The position numbers and the translations under genes are program-made. The notes under the pieces were generated by a model. The model was given only the letters and a program-made list of their open reading frames with translations, was not told the DNA's origin and searched no databases. Positions 16,702 through 26,154 of a stretch of DNA of 64,000 nucleotides are shown in pieces. This stretch comes from Georgenia muralis (GTDB lineage: Bacteria; Actinomycetota; Actinomycetes; Actinomycetales; Actinomycetaceae). Position 1 is the first letter of the stretch. Each line of letters starts with the position of its first letter. The stretch spans positions 3,540,776 to 3,604,775 of the forward strand of contig NZ_RKRA01000001.1 in NCBI RefSeq assembly GCF_003814705.1. Reading direction: 5' to 3'.

Positions 16702-18075
16702 GTGGCTGAAACGCAGGACTACGACATCGTCATCCTCGGCGGCGGGAGCGGCGGGTACGCGGCGGCCCTGCGGGGCGCGGAGCTCGGCCTGAAGGTCGCT
16801 CTCATCGAGGCCGGCAAGCTCGGCGGCACCTGCCTTCACCGCGGCTGCATCCCCACCAAGGCGCTGCTGCACTCCGCCGAGGTCGCCGACACGATCCGCG
16901 AGAGCGCCGGCGTCGGTGTGGAGAGCACGCTCGGCGGCATCGACATGGCCAAGGTCAACAGCTTCAAGGACGGGATCGTCGCCCGCCTGTACAAGGGGCT
17001 CCAGGGACTGGTCTCCTCGCGCAAGGTCGACCTCATCGCCGGCTGGGGCCGCCTCGTCGCGCAGGACACCGTGGAGGTCGACGGCACCCGCTACCGGGGC
17101 AGGAACGTCATCCTCGCGACGGGCTCGTACTCCAAGACCCTGCCCGGCCTGGAGATCGGCGGCCGGGTCATCACGTCCGAGCAGGCCCTCGAGCTGGACT
17201 ACGTCCCCAAGAGCGCCATCGTCCTGGGCGGCGGGGTCATCGGCGTCGAGTTCGCCTCCGTGTGGAACTCCTTCGGGGCCGACGTCACGATCATCGAGGG
17301 CCTGCCCAACCTGGTGCCCAACGAGGACCCGGCGCTCTCCAAGGGCCTCGAGCGAGCCTTCCGCAAGCGCAAGATCGCCTTCCAGACCAAGACGATGTTC
17401 GCCGGCGTCGAGCAGAACGATGACGGCGTCAAGGTCACCACCCAGGACGGGAAGACGTTCGAGGCCGAGCTCCTCCTCGTCGCCGTCGGCCGTGGCCCCG
17501 CGACCGCCAACCTCGGCTACGAGGACAACGGCATCCCCATGGAGCGTGGCTTCGTCCTCACCGACGAGCGCCTCCACACCGGTGTCGGCAACGTCTACGC
17601 CGTCGGTGACATCGTCCCCGGGCTCCAGCTGGCCCACCGCGGGTTCCAGCAGGGCATCTTCGTCGCGGAGGAGATCGCCGGCCTCAAGCCGGCCGTCATC
17701 GCCGAGTCGGGCATCCCCCGGGTGACCTACTGCGAGCCGAACGTCGCCTCCGTGGGACTCACCGAGGCCGAGGCCAAGGAGGCCTACGGCGAGGTCGAGT
17801 CGGTCGAGTACAACCTGGGTGGCAACGGCAAGAGCCAGATCCTCCAGACCACGGGCTTCGTCAAGCTCGTCCGGCAGAAGGACGGTCCCATCGTCGGGGT
17901 GCACATGCTCGGTGCGCGGGTCGGCGAGCTCATCGGCGAAGGCCAGCTCATGGTGAACTGGGAGGCCTACCCCGAGGACGTCGCGGCGCTCGTCCACGCC
18001 CACCCCACGCAGGACGAGGCGATGGGCGAGGCCGCGCTGGCCCTTGCCGGCAAGCCTCTGCACGCCCACAACTGA
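16702..18075 (+). CDS. lpdA: Dihydrolipoamide dehydrogenase (E3)
   Basis: FAD enzyme that reoxidises the lipoyl arms of 2-oxoacid dehydrogenase complexes, reducing NAD+. 457 residues from the GTG at 16702, chosen because AAGGAGAGG lies 5 bases upstream; the in-frame ATG at 16681 overlaps that site and is less likely. FAD motif LGGGSGGYAAALRG, redox-active CLHRGC, NAD motif LGGGVIGVEFAS, second FAD segment YAVGDIVPG and the C-terminal dimer motif HAHPTQDEA are all visible. It lies 24 bases before the E2 gene with which it works. Confidence 0.96.
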   Translation: MAETQDYDIVILGGGSGGYAAALRGAELGLKVALIEAGKLGGTCLHRGCIPTKALLHSAEVADTIRESAGVGVESTLGGIDMAKVNSFKDGIVARLYKGLQGLVSSRKVDLIAGWGRLVAQDTVEVDGTRYRGRNVILATGSYSKTLPGLEIGGRVITSEQALELDYVPKSAIVLGGGVIGVEFASVWNSFGADVTIIEGLPNLVPNEDPALSKGLERAFRKRKIAFQTKTMFAGVEQNDDGVKVTTQDGKTFEAELLLVAVGRGPATANLGYEDNGIPMERGFVLTDERLHTGVGNVYAVGDIVPGLQLAHRGFQQGIFVAEEIAGLKPAVIAESGIPRVTYCEPNVASVGLTEAEAKEAYGEVESVEYNLGGNGKSQILQTTGFVKLVRQKDGPIVGVHMLGARVGELIGEGQLMVNWEAYPEDVAALVHAHPTQDEAMGEAALALAGKPLHAHN

Positions 18076-18099
18076 CCCGATCGAAGGAGACGCCAGGAC

Positions 18100-19971
18100 A
18101 TGTCTGAGTCCGTGAAGATGCCCGCACTGGGCGAGTCCGTCACCGAGGGCACCGTCACCCGATGGCTCAAGGCGGTCGGCGAGTCGGTCGAGGTGGACGA
18201 GCCGCTGCTGGAGGTCTCGACCGACAAGGTCGACACCGAGGTGCCCTCCCCGGTGGCGGGGGTCATCGAGAGGATCCTCGTCGAGGAGGACGAGACGGTC
18301 GAGGTCGGCGCCGAGCTCGCCGTCATCGGCGACGGCTCCGGCGGCGGGGGCGAGGCCCCGGCCGAGGAGCCCGCCGAGGAGCCTGCCGCCGACGAGAGCT
18401 CCCCGGCCGCGAGCGAGGCTCCCGCTGCCGAGGAGGTCGAGGCCGCCCAGCCGGGCGCCGAGGACGCCAAGCCGGCCGAGGAGGCCAAGTCCGAGGCGAC
18501 CGAGAACGCGCCCTCCGAGGGCGGGTCCGGCGGTGGGTCCGGATCCGGCGAGCCGGTGACGATGCCCGCCCTGGGTGAGTCCGTCACCGAGGGCACCGTC
18601 ACCCGCTGGCTCAAGGCCGAGGGCGACACCGTCGAGGTCGACGAGCCGCTCCTCGAGGTCTCCACCGACAAGGTGGACACCGAGGTGCCCTCGCCCCTGG
18701 CCGGGACGGTCCTGAAGATCCTCGTCCAGGAGGACGAGACCGTCGAGGTCGGTGCGCAGCTGGCCATCGTCGGCGAGGCAGGCGCCGTCGCCGCCCCGGC
18801 GAAGGAGGCTCCCGCCCAGGAGCCGGCGGCCGAGAAGCCGGCGGCCGAGGCGTCCGCCACGCAGGAGGCGCCCGAGCAGGAGGCCCCAGCCGAGGAGCCG
18901 GCCGACCAGGCCACCGTGGAGAAGGAGTCCGGCCAGCACCGGACCGAGCCGCCGGTCGAGGCGCCCCAGGCCGGTCCGCCGTCCACCCCGGCCCGTCCGT
19001 CCGAGCCGGCCCCGACCGCCGAGGCGGCGTCGACGTCCTACATCACCCCGCTGGTGCGCAAGCTCGCCAACGACCGGGGCGTCGACCTCGCCACCCTCAC
19101 CGGAACCGGCGTCGGTGGACGCATCCGCAAGCAGGACGTCGAGGCTGCCGCCGAGGCTGCCCAGAAGGCGGCTGCGGAGAAGACCGCCGCAGAGCAGGCC
19201 CAGCCCGCTCAGCCCGCGGCGACCCACCCGAGGAAGGCCGCCGAGCCCTCCCCGCTGCGGGGCACCACCGAGAAGATGTCGCGCCTGCGCAAGGTCATCG
19301 CCAAGCGGATGCGCGAGTCGCTCGACACCTCCGCCCAGCTCACCTCGGTCGTCGAGGTCGACGTCACGCGGATCGCCGCGCTGCGTTCACGGGCGAAGTC
19401 GTCGTTCCAGGCCAACGAGGGCACGAAGCTGACCTTCCTGCCGTTCTTCGTCAAGGCGGCGACCGAGGCGCTCAAGAGCCACCCGAAGCTCAACGCCACG
19501 ATCGACGGCGAGCAGGTGGTCTACCACGGCGCCGAGCACATCGGCATCGCGGTCGACACCCCGCGCGGTCTCCTCGTCCCGGTCATCAAGGACGCCGGGG
19601 ACCTCACCCTGGGCGGGATCGCGAAGAAGATCAACGACCTTGCCGCCCGCACCCGTGACAGCAAGGTCACCCCGGACGAGCTCTCCGGCTCGACCTTCAC
19701 GATCACCAACACCGGGTCGGCCGGCCTGCTCATGGACACCCCGATCATCAACCAGCCCGAGGTCGCCATCCTCGGGGTGGGCACGATCGTCAAGCGTCCC
19801 GCCGTGGTGACCGATGCGGACGGCAACGAGGCCATCGCCATCCGCTCGATCATGTACCTGTCCCTCACCTACGACCACCGCCTGGTCGACGGCGCGGACG
19901 CCGGGCGCTTCCTCAGCGCCGTGCGCGCCCGGCTCGAGGAGGGCGCGTTCGAGGCCGAGGTCGGCCTCTAG
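18100..19971 (+). CDS. sucB: Dihydrolipoamide acyltransferase (E2), two lipoyl domains
   Basis: Core acyltransferase of the pyruvate and/or 2-oxoglutarate dehydrogenase complex, 623 residues. Two nearly identical lipoyl domains (about residues 4-76 and 153-225), each with the lipoylation site [11 protein letters not shown]. Long Ala/Pro/Glu-rich linkers join them. The peripheral-subunit-binding domain (about 312-350) has [12 protein letters not shown] and TGTGVGGRI. The catalytic domain ends with [14 protein letters not shown], where His is catalytic. In actinobacteria this E2 (often called DlaT) serves PDH and may serve other complexes, so the sucB name is a convention. lipB and lipA nearby provide its cofactor. 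Confidence 0.94.
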   Translation: MSESVKMPALGESVTEGTVTRWLKAVGESVEVDEPLLEVSTDKVDTEVPSPVAGVIERILVEEDETVEVGAELAVIGDGSGGGGEAPAEEPAEEPAADESSPAASEAPAAEEVEAAQPGAEDAKPAEEAKSEATENAPSEGGSGGGSGSGEPVTMPALGESVTEGTVTRWLKAEGDTVEVDEPLLEVSTDKVDTEVPSPLAGTVLKILVQEDETVEVGAQLAIVGEAGAVAAPAKEAPAQEPAAEKPAAEASATQEAPEQEAPAEEPADQATVEKESGQHRTEPPVEAPQAGPPSTPARPSEPAPTAEAASTSYITPLVRKLANDRGVDLATLTGTGVGGRIRKQDVEAAAEAAQKAAAEKTAAEQAQPAQPAATHPRKAAEPSPLRGTTEKMSRLRKVIAKRMRESLDTSAQLTSVVEVDVTRIAALRSRAKSSFQANEGTKLTFLPFFVKAATEALKSHPKLNATIDGEQVVYHGAEHIGIAVDTPRGLLVPVIKDAGDLTLGGIAKKINDLAARTRDSKVTPDELSGSTFTITNTGSAGLLMDTPIINQPEVAILGVGTIVKRPAVVTDADGNEAIAIRSIMYLSLTYDHRLVDGADAGRFLSAVRARLEEGAFEAEVGL

Positions 19972-19988
19972 GGCACTGCGCCACCACC

Positions 19989-20024
19989 GCGGCCCCGCAC
20001 CGGCACTGTCCGGTGCGGGGCCGC
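19989..20024. terminator. Terminator after the E2 gene
   Basis: A perfect inverted repeat of about 15 bp (arms 19989-20003 and 20010-20024) with a 6-nt loop. It lies between the convergent E2 and kinase-like genes. Confidence 0.8.
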
Positions 20025-20078
20025 CGCGTCGCGCGGACCTCGCCGCGTCACCGAGGAGATGACCCGGCCGCTGCGCCG

Positions 20079-21389
20079 TCACCCGGCCGCGCGGTCACCC
20101 CCCGCGAGGCTGCACGGAGCCGTCGCGCCCACCCGCCACGGCGCCGGGCCGGCCAGGGTGTAGCGCGTGCAGCGTTCCGGCTGCGGTCCCACCGCCCGGT
20201 GCTCGGCGGGCCCGGTGAGGGTGTACCCGGACTGCCGGGTGACCGCCTCGAGCACCAGCCGCGAGGGTCCGTGCTCGACCACCCGGACGTCGACGACGGT
20301 GGTGCTCAGCCCTCGCGGCCGGGTGCCCCCCAGCGCACGCACGACCGCGGCGTCGGCGGCGGCCGGGGCGCTGCCCGGCACGGTGAGGGTAGCCAGACCG
20401 CCGGCGTCACCGGCGGTCAGAGCCTCGTCCCGGGCGGCCACGAGCTGCTCGAGGACCGCGTCCGGGCCGCCGGTCGCCGGTGCTGCGGACCGCGCCGCCG
20501 CCGCACCACCGAGCACTCCGACGCCGAGCCCCAGGGCGACGAGCAGCGGGATGGGTGAGCGCGGTCGACGACGGCGCAGCCGCCGGGTCCGGGTCCGCCA
20601 CCGGCCGGGCGCGGCGAGCGCCGTCGGGGGCTGACCGGCCCGTGACCGGAGCTGAGCGGCGGCCAGGTCGGCATCGGCCGGCAGGGCCACGGGGACGCGG
20701 TCGGCAAGTACGGGCGCGCACGCCGCGAGGTCCCGCGCTGCGGGCCTCTCCTCCGGTGCGGGACGAAGGGCTGGGCTCAGGACGTCACCCACCACGGGAT
20801 CGTCCGCCACCGCCCACAGGAGCGTGCGGGCGAGGGACCAGAGGTCTCCGGGCGCCGACGCGGGCGCCCCGCCCGCCCGCTCGGGAGCGACGAAGCCCGG
20901 CGTCCCGGCCTCCCGGGTGACCTCGCCGGCGAGGTCCGTCAGCACCGGCCGGCCGCCCCCGGTGAGGATGACGTTGGCGGGCGAGACGTCGCCGTGGACG
21001 ACACCACGGTCGTGCAGGTGGCCCAGGGCGGAGCCGAGCGCGTCGAGCAGGGTGGCCGCCTCGGCGGGGGTGAGCGGACCCCGGGCGGTGCGCACCGTGG
21101 CGAGGGTGGGTCCCTCGACGAGCTCGCACGCGAGGGCGCAGCGGTCCCCGCCGAGGCTGATCACGTCCAGGACCCGGGGCAGGTGAGGGTGGTGGCTTCC
21201 GCGCAGGGCGGCCAGGCGGCGCAGCTGGGCCGCGCCGCGCTCGTCCGGCGCCAGCCGCAGGACGCTGAGCGCGACCGCGCGGCCGTCCGGGTCACGTGCG
21301 GCCCACACCGCGCCGGTCGCGCCGAAGCCCACGGGCGCCCCCACCCGGTACCCCGGCACCTCGGGAGCACCCGTGCGTGTCGCGCTCAT
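20079..21389 (-). CDS. Membrane protein with a protein-kinase-like domain, probable pseudokinase
   Basis: Hanks-type Ser/Thr kinase fold (about residues 13-230), a basic stretch, one membrane helix (about 279-299) and an extracellular C-terminal domain of about 135 residues with no known motif. The glycine loop GFGATG and the APE motif are present, but the VAIK lysine is replaced (VALSVL, Ser42), no matching helix-C glutamate is evident, HRD is HGD and DFG is DLA. Asp134 and Asn139 remain. It may bind rather than transfer phosphate; that is inference. Start uncertain: ATG 21389 or GTG 21425, neither with a good ribosome binding site. Confidence 0.75.
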   Translation of the reverse strand: MSATRTGAPEVPGYRVGAPVGFGATGAVWAARDPDGRAVALSVLRLAPDERGAAQLRRLAALRGSHHPHLPRVLDVISLGGDRCALACELVEGPTLATVRTARGPLTPAEAATLLDALGSALGHLHDRGVVHGDVSPANVILTGGGRPVLTDLAGEVTREAGTPGFVAPERAGGAPASAPGDLWSLARTLLWAVADDPVVGDVLSPALRPAPEERPAARDLAACAPVLADRVPVALPADADLAAAQLRSRAGQPPTALAAPGRWRTRTRRLRRRRPRSPIPLLVALGLGVGVLGGAAAARSAAPATGGPDAVLEQLVAARDEALTAGDAGGLATLTVPGSAPAAADAAVVRALGGTRPRGLSTTVVDVRVVEHGPSRLVLEAVTRQSGYTLTGPAEHRAVGPQPERCTRYTLAGPAPWRVGATAPCSLAGGDRAAG

Positions 21390-21482
21390 GGTGCGAGCGA
21401 ACCAGCCGGGCACCTCCTCGCGCACCCCCCTTCGCTCGTGCTGTGGACGACGAGGGTGCGCCGAGGGCGCTGTGGGCCGCCG

Positions 21483-23804
21483 TCAGTCCAACGGCACCCG
21501 ACGCTGCCACGGCCACCAGGTGCGGCGCCCGAGGTCGTGGACGAGTCCAGGGACGAGGAGGGAGCGCACCACGAAGGTGTCGAGCAGCACGCCGAAGGCG
21601 ACGATGAACGCCAGCTGCAGCAGGAACAGCAGCGGGATGACCGCCAGCGCGCTGAACGTGGCCGCGAGCACGAGCCCGGCCGAGGTGATGACGCCGCCGG
21701 TGACGGCCAGGCCGCGGTGCACCCCCTCCCGGGTGCCGCGAACGAGCGACTCCTCCCGGACCCGGGTCATGAGGAAGATCGAGTAGTCGATGCCGAGCGC
21801 GACGAGGAAGACGAAGCCGTACAGCGGCACGGTCGCGTCGGCGCCGGGCAGGTCCAGGACGTGGTTGAACACGATCGCGCTGATGCCCATGGTCGCCCCG
21901 AAGGAGAGCAGGTTGGCCAGGAGCAGCACCAGCGGCGCCACGACCGCCCGCAGGAGGAGCACCAGCATGAGGAAGATCGCCACGAGGACCACCGGGATGA
22001 TGGTCCGCAGGTCCTTGGCGGCGGTGTCCTGCGTGTCCAGGCGCTGTGCCGCTGCGCCGCCGACGAGGGCGTCGGCGTCGGCCGCGTGCACGGCGGTGCG
22101 CAGCTCGCGCACGGTCGCCACCGCTGCCTGGGTCTCCGCGGCGTCCTCGGTCACGACGTCGATCCGGACCAGTCCGTCCACCACGACCGCCTCGGCCTCG
22201 GCGTCCGCCCCGGCCGGCGGACCCGACTCGGTGTCCACCCCCGCGGGCGGACCCGCCTCGGTGTCCGCCCCGGCCGGCGGACCCGACTCGGCGTCCACCC
22301 CCGCGGGCGGACCCGCGGCCTCGGTGACGAGCGCCGCCCCGGTGACGCCGGGGACGGTCTCCGCGGCGGCGATGACGTCCGCCGCGTTCGCCTCGGCGGT
22401 GATGACGACCGCCGGCTGGACCTGCCCGGCGTCGAAGTGCTCGGCGAGCACGGCCTCGCCCGCCACCGACTCGGTCTCGGCCAGGAAGATGTCGGAGTCG
22501 CTGGTGCCCTCCGCACGCAGCGTGGGCACGAACGCGGCGGCCGCGAGGAGGACGAGGGCGGTGACGACCCAGACCGGCCGCGCGTGGGAGGTGACGAACG
22601 TGGCGACCCGCTCCCAGATCCCGGGCCGCGCCGAGCCGCGCGCAGCGACCTGCGCCCCGTCGACGACGTCGGCGCCGATGTAGCGGGGGGTCCGCGGCCA
22701 GAAGATGAACCGCGACCGGCGACCGGCGAGGAGGAGGAAGGCCGGCAGCAGGGTGAGGGCCGCCAGGACCGCCGAGGCGATGCCGATGGCCGCCACCGGG
22801 CCGAGGCTCGAGTTGGACCCCAGGTCGGACAGCAGCAGGCACAGCAGGCCGACGATGACGGTACCGGCGCTGGCCAGGACGGGCTCCAGGGACGCCCGCC
22901 AGGCGACCCTCATCGCGTCGGCGGGGTGGGCGTGCCGGGTGAGCTCCTCGCGGTAGCGCGCGACGAGCAGCAGGGAGTAGTCCGTGGCGGCTCCGACGAC
23001 GAGGATCGAGAGGATGCCCTGGCTCTGGCCGTTGAGCTGCAGGACCCCGCCACCTGCGAGGGGCTTGATGACGAGGGCGGCAGCGGCCAGGGCGAAGACC
23101 GAGGTCAGCAGGACCGCGAAGGGCAGGCTGGGCGAGCGGTAGACGAGGATGAGGATAACGAACACGACGACGAGCGCGGTGAGCAGCAAGATGCCGTCGA
23201 TCCCGCCGAAGGCGGTGACGAGGTCGGCGATGGCACCCGCCGGACCCGTCACCCAGGTGCTGACGCCGGACAGCTCGTCCGCGGCGAGGGCCCGCAGCTC
23301 GGCGACGGCGGCGTTGACGACCCGCTCCTCGCTCTCCCCGGCGAGCTCGTTCGCGACCGTGGCGTCCAGGGGGACCGGCACGAGCACGGCGGCACCGTCC
23401 TCGGACGGGACAGCGACGACGGGGCCGGTGAGGACGTCACCGAGCGTCCCGCCGCCGGGCAGCTCGATGCCCGGGACGGCCTCGGCGAATGTCCCGACGG
23501 CCTCGACCTGACCGGCGTCGAGCCTGCCCCCGTCCGCGGCCTCGACGACGACGAGCGCAGGCAGCGTGGTCTCGTCGCTGAACTGCGCCGAGAGCTCCCC
23601 CGCCCGCGTGGACTCGGCGTTCGCGGGCAGGAAGGCCGCGTTGTCGTTCTCCTGCACCGCGGAGAGCGTCCCCTGGGCCATCCCCCCGAACGCGCCCACG
23701 AGGAGCCAGACGACGAGCGCGAGCAGGATCAGACCCGCCCGCGCGACCGCAGAACGGGTGCGGACGCGGCGCTTGGTCGGTGCGGGCGGTGCTTGGGTGG
23801 CCAC
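21483..23804 (-). CDS. MMPL/RND-family membrane transporter
   Basis: Large exporter of the MMPL (mycobacterial membrane protein large) type, 773 residues, likely exporting lipids or hydrophobic compounds using the proton gradient. Two repeats of one helix plus large outer domain plus five helices. Membrane signatures include GAATDYSLLLVARYREEL and ALGIDYSIFLMTRVREE, the paired D-Y motifs of the family. The second outer loop (about residues 495-535) carries a repeated GPPAG(V/A)D(T/A)E stretch coded by a 60-bp DNA duplication. GTG start with TGGAGG upstream. Divergent from a MarR regulator, suggesting inducible efflux; the substrate is unknown. Confidence 0.9.
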   Translation of the reverse strand: MATQAPPAPTKRRVRTRSAVARAGLILLALVVWLLVGAFGGMAQGTLSAVQENDNAAFLPANAESTRAGELSAQFSDETTLPALVVVEAADGGRLDAGQVEAVGTFAEAVPGIELPGGGTLGDVLTGPVVAVPSEDGAAVLVPVPLDATVANELAGESEERVVNAAVAELRALAADELSGVSTWVTGPAGAIADLVTAFGGIDGILLLTALVVVFVILILVYRSPSLPFAVLLTSVFALAAAALVIKPLAGGGVLQLNGQSQGILSILVVGAATDYSLLLVARYREELTRHAHPADAMRVAWRASLEPVLASAGTVIVGLLCLLLSDLGSNSSLGPVAAIGIASAVLAALTLLPAFLLLAGRRSRFIFWPRTPRYIGADVVDGAQVAARGSARPGIWERVATFVTSHARPVWVVTALVLLAAAAFVPTLRAEGTSDSDIFLAETESVAGEAVLAEHFDAGQVQPAVVITAEANAADVIAAAETVPGVTGAALVTEAAGPPAGVDAESGPPAGADTEAGPPAGVDTESGPPAGADAEAEAVVVDGLVRIDVVTEDAAETQAAVATVRELRTAVHAADADALVGGAAAQRLDTQDTAAKDLRTIIPVVLVAIFLMLVLLLRAVVAPLVLLLANLLSFGATMGISAIVFNHVLDLPGADATVPLYGFVFLVALGIDYSIFLMTRVREESLVRGTREGVHRGLAVTGGVITSAGLVLAATFSALAVIPLLFLLQLAFIVAFGVLLDTFVVRSLLVPGLVHDLGRRTWWPWQRRVPLD
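22201..22320. repeat. 60-bp tandem repeat inside the MMPL gene
   Basis: Two adjacent 60-bp copies (22201-22260 and 22261-22320) differing at only a few positions. Each is itself two related 30-bp halves, so the protein has four 10-residue GPPAG-type units in an outer loop. Confidence 0.9.
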
Positions 23805-23847
23805 GGGGATCCTCCAGGACGGACCGGATGCTCAACACCGTGAACGC

Positions 23848-23858
23848 TAGCCTGGCTA
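23848..23858. promoter_or_regulatory. Possible MarR operator
   Basis: TAGCC-T-GGCTA, a short inverted repeat in the 123-bp region between the divergent MMPL and marR genes; CTAG also flanks it on both sides. The position suits a MarR operator, but the arms are short. Confidence 0.3.
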
Positions 23859-23927
23859 CCTAGATCGTGCAAGACTCGAACCGGCCCCTCCGCGGGCCGA
23901 CCGCCGTCGCTCTGGAAGGATGCCCCG

Positions 23928-24374
23928 ATGGATCCCCGAGGCCCCGGTGTCGCGACCCCGCCGCCGGCGTGGCCCACCGGCCGCCTGCTCTCCGCCGCGG
24001 CCCGGCGCGTCGAGCGGTCCTGGGACGACTACCTCCAGCGGTGGTCGCTGTCCCACGCCACACTCCCCCTGCTCGCCGTCCTGGCGGGGGGTCCCCGCTC
24101 GCAGCGCGAGATCGCCGCCGCCCTCGGGGTGAGCGAGCAGGCGGTCAGCAGGATGGCCGTGGGGCTCGAGCGGGCCGGGTACCTCGAGCGCCGGCGACAC
24201 GGCTCCGACCGCCGCCGTCAGGTCGTGGCCATCACGGACCACGGCCGCACGACGCTCGCCGCCCTCGACGACCCCGGCGCGGTCGAGGCCCTGGCCAGCG
24301 CGGCGCTCACGGCGGCCGAGGTGGCGGAGCTCCGGCGCCTGCTCCTCCTCGTCCTCGAGCCGCCCGCGGGATGA
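23928..24374 (+). CDS. MarR family transcriptional regulator
   Basis: DNA-binding repressor of 148 residues with the winged helix-turn-helix core: PLLAVLAGG, REIAAALGVSEQAVSRMAVGLERAGYLERRRH, then the wing SDRRRQVVAITDHG. Divergently transcribed from the MMPL transporter, the usual arrangement for a regulator of efflux. ATG 23928 has GGAAGGA upstream; the same bases also form AAGGAT 6 nt before the ATG, so leadered or leaderless use cannot be separated. Ligand unknown. Confidence 0.88.
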   Translation: MDPRGPGVATPPPAWPTGRLLSAAARRVERSWDDYLQRWSLSHATLPLLAVLAGGPRSQREIAAALGVSEQAVSRMAVGLERAGYLERRRHGSDRRRQVVAITDHGRTTLAALDDPGAVEALASAALTAAEVAELRRLLLLVLEPPAG

Positions 24375-24405
24375 GCGGCCGGGCCGACCGCGGCCGCCAC
24401 CGGCC

Positions 24406-24411
24406 TACGAT
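24406..24411 (+). promoter_or_regulatory. Candidate -10 of lipB
   Basis: TACGAT, 6 nt before the GTG at 24418, with no ribosome binding site. Confidence 0.55.
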
Positions 24412-24417
24412 CGTCCC

Positions 24418-25098
24418 GTGCGCTTCGAGCAGATCGACCTGGGGACCTCCCTGACGGACTACCAGCGGGCGTGGGACCTCCAGCGCGCGCTCCACGCCCG
24501 CGTCGCCGACGGTGACCTCGAGGACACGGTCCTCCTGCTGGAGCACCCGCCCGTCTACACCGCGGGCCGGCGCACCGCCACGCGCGACCGCCCCACCGAC
24601 GGCACCCCCGTCATCGACGTCGACCGCGGTGGGCGCATCACCTGGCACGGCCCGGGCCAGCTCGTCGTCTACCCCATCGTCCGGCTCCGTGAGCCGGTCG
24701 ACGTCGTGGCGTACGTGCGGGCGCTGGAGCAGGCCGTCATCGACCTCGCCGCCGCCTACGGCGTGGCCACCGCCCGCGTTCCCGGCCGCTCGGGGGTGTG
24801 GGTGCTGGCCGACGACCGCGGTCGCGACCGCAAGCTCTGCGCCGTCGGCGTCCGGGTGGCGCGGGGGGTGACGATGCACGGCATCGCCGTCAACGCCGAC
24901 GTCGACCTCGCGGCGTACGACCGGATCGTGCCCTGCGGCATCGAGGACGCCGACGTCACCTCGCTGTCCGCCGAGACCGGCCGGCGCATCGGGCCCACGG
25001 ACATCGCCGAGGCCCTCCAGCGGCACCTCGCCGAGGCGCTCGGCCCGCTCACGGCCGCGTCCCGGCCCGCGACGGCGCCCGCCGGGACCCCGACGTAG
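24418..25098 (+). CDS. lipB: Octanoyl-[acyl carrier protein]:protein octanoyltransferase
   Basis: Moves octanoyl groups from acyl carrier protein to the lipoyl lysine of E2 and GcvH, the first step of lipoate synthesis. 226 residues. The catalytic Lys139 (DRKLCAVG) and Cys173 (VPCGIED) are present, as are the family segments GRRT, GGRITWHGPGQLVVYP and HGIAVN. GTG start 6 nt after TACGAT, leaderless. lipA follows after 36 bases; the substrate E2 gene is 4.5 kb upstream. Confidence 0.95.
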   Translation: MRFEQIDLGTSLTDYQRAWDLQRALHARVADGDLEDTVLLLEHPPVYTAGRRTATRDRPTDGTPVIDVDRGGRITWHGPGQLVVYPIVRLREPVDVVAYVRALEQAVIDLAAAYGVATARVPGRSGVWVLADDRGRDRKLCAVGVRVARGVTMHGIAVNADVDLAAYDRIVPCGIEDADVTSLSAETGRRIGPTDIAEALQRHLAEALGPLTAASRPATAPAGTPT

Positions 25099-25101
25099 GA
25101 T
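25096..25101 (+). promoter_or_regulatory. Candidate -10 of lipA
   Basis: TAGGAT overlaps the lipB stop codon and would give lipA its own transcript with a leader of about 27 nt carrying GAGGAGAGG. Confidence 0.4.
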
Positions 25102-25134
25102 CGTCACCAAGCAACGGACGAGGAGAGGCACCAC

Positions 25135-26133
25135 GTGACCATCGCTCCCGAGGGCCGCAGGATGCTGCGGGTCGAGGCACGCAACGCCGAGACCCCCATC
25201 GAGAAGAAGCCGAGCTGGATCAAGACCCGCGCCACGATGGGCCCTGAGTACCGGGACCTCAAGCAGCTCGTCCACGGCGGCGGCCTGCACACGGTGTGCG
25301 AGGAGGCCGGCTGCCCGAACATCTTCGAGTGCTGGGAGGACCGGGAGGCCACGTTCCTCATCGGCGGCTCCCAGTGCACGCGGCGCTGCGACTTCTGCCA
25401 GATCGACACCGGCAAGCCCTCGGCCCTGGACCGCGGCGAGCCGCTCAAGGTCGCCGAGTCGGTCCGGACGATGGGGCTGAGGTACTCCACGATCACCGGC
25501 GTGGCCCGCGACGACCTCGACGACGGCGGAGCCTGGCTCTACGCCGAGACGGTCCGCCAGATCCACGCCCTCAACCCCGGGACGGGCGTCGAGCTGCTCA
25601 TCCCCGACTTCGACGCCGTGCCCGAGCAGCTCGCCGAGGTCTTCTCCTCGCGGCCGGAGGTGCTGGCCCACAACGTCGAGACGGTGCCGCGGATCTTCCG
25701 TCGCATCCGGCCCGGTTTCCGCTACCAGCGCTCCCTCGGTGTCCTCACCTCCGCCCGCGACGAGGGCCTGGTCACCAAGTCCAACCTCATGCTCGGGATG
25801 GGCGAGACCTTCGAGGAGGTCGTCGAGGCGATGGAGATGCTCCACGACGCCGGCTGCGACCTGCTGACCATCAACCAGTACCTGCGCCCGTCGGTGCGGC
25901 ACCACCCGGTCGACCGGTGGGTCCGCCCCGAGGAGTTCGTCGCCCTGTCGGACAAGGCCGAGGAGATCGGCTTCCTCGGCGTCATGTCCGGACCGCTGGT
26001 GCGCTCGAGCTACCGCGCCGGTCGGCTGTGGGGCCAGGCGATGGCCCGCAAGGGCCGGCCCGTGCCCGAGCACCTCGCGCACCTGTCCGAGGCCCGGACG
26101 TCCCGCCAGGAGGCTGCCGCGCTCGTGCGGTGA
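25135..26133 (+). CDS. lipA: Lipoyl synthase (radical SAM)
   Basis: Inserts two sulfur atoms into the protein-bound octanoyl chain. 332 residues. Both clusters are visible: the auxiliary cluster cysteines C55, C60, C66 ([12 protein letters not shown]) and the radical SAM CX3CX2C motif C81, C85, C88 (CTRRCDFC). The C-terminal RSSYRAG carries the serine that ligates the auxiliary cluster. GTG start with GAGGAGAGG upstream. Directly follows lipB. Confidence 0.97.
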   Translation: MTIAPEGRRMLRVEARNAETPIEKKPSWIKTRATMGPEYRDLKQLVHGGGLHTVCEEAGCPNIFECWEDREATFLIGGSQCTRRCDFCQIDTGKPSALDRGEPLKVAESVRTMGLRYSTITGVARDDLDDGGAWLYAETVRQIHALNPGTGVELLIPDFDAVPEQLAEVFSSRPEVLAHNVETVPRIFRRIRPGFRYQRSLGVLTSARDEGLVTKSNLMLGMGETFEEVVEAMEMLHDAGCDLLTINQYLRPSVRHHPVDRWVRPEEFVALSDKAEEIGFLGVMSGPLVRSSYRAGRLWGQAMARKGRPVPEHLAHLSEARTSRQEAAALVR

Positions 26134-26141
26134 GCCGGGCG

Positions 26142-26147
26142 TAGCCT
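26142..26147 (+). promoter_or_regulatory. Candidate -10 of the PHP gene
   Basis: TAGCCT, 7 nt before the GTG at 26155, no ribosome binding site; a leaderless transcript is likely. Confidence 0.55.
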
Positions 26148-26154
26148 CGGCCGG

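Noticed and set aside
23861-23885. A T-loop-like GGTTCGAGTCTTGC on the minus strand near the marR gene
   Set aside because: No five-base-pair stem, anticodon arm or acceptor can be formed, so it is not a tRNA or a clear tRNA fragment.
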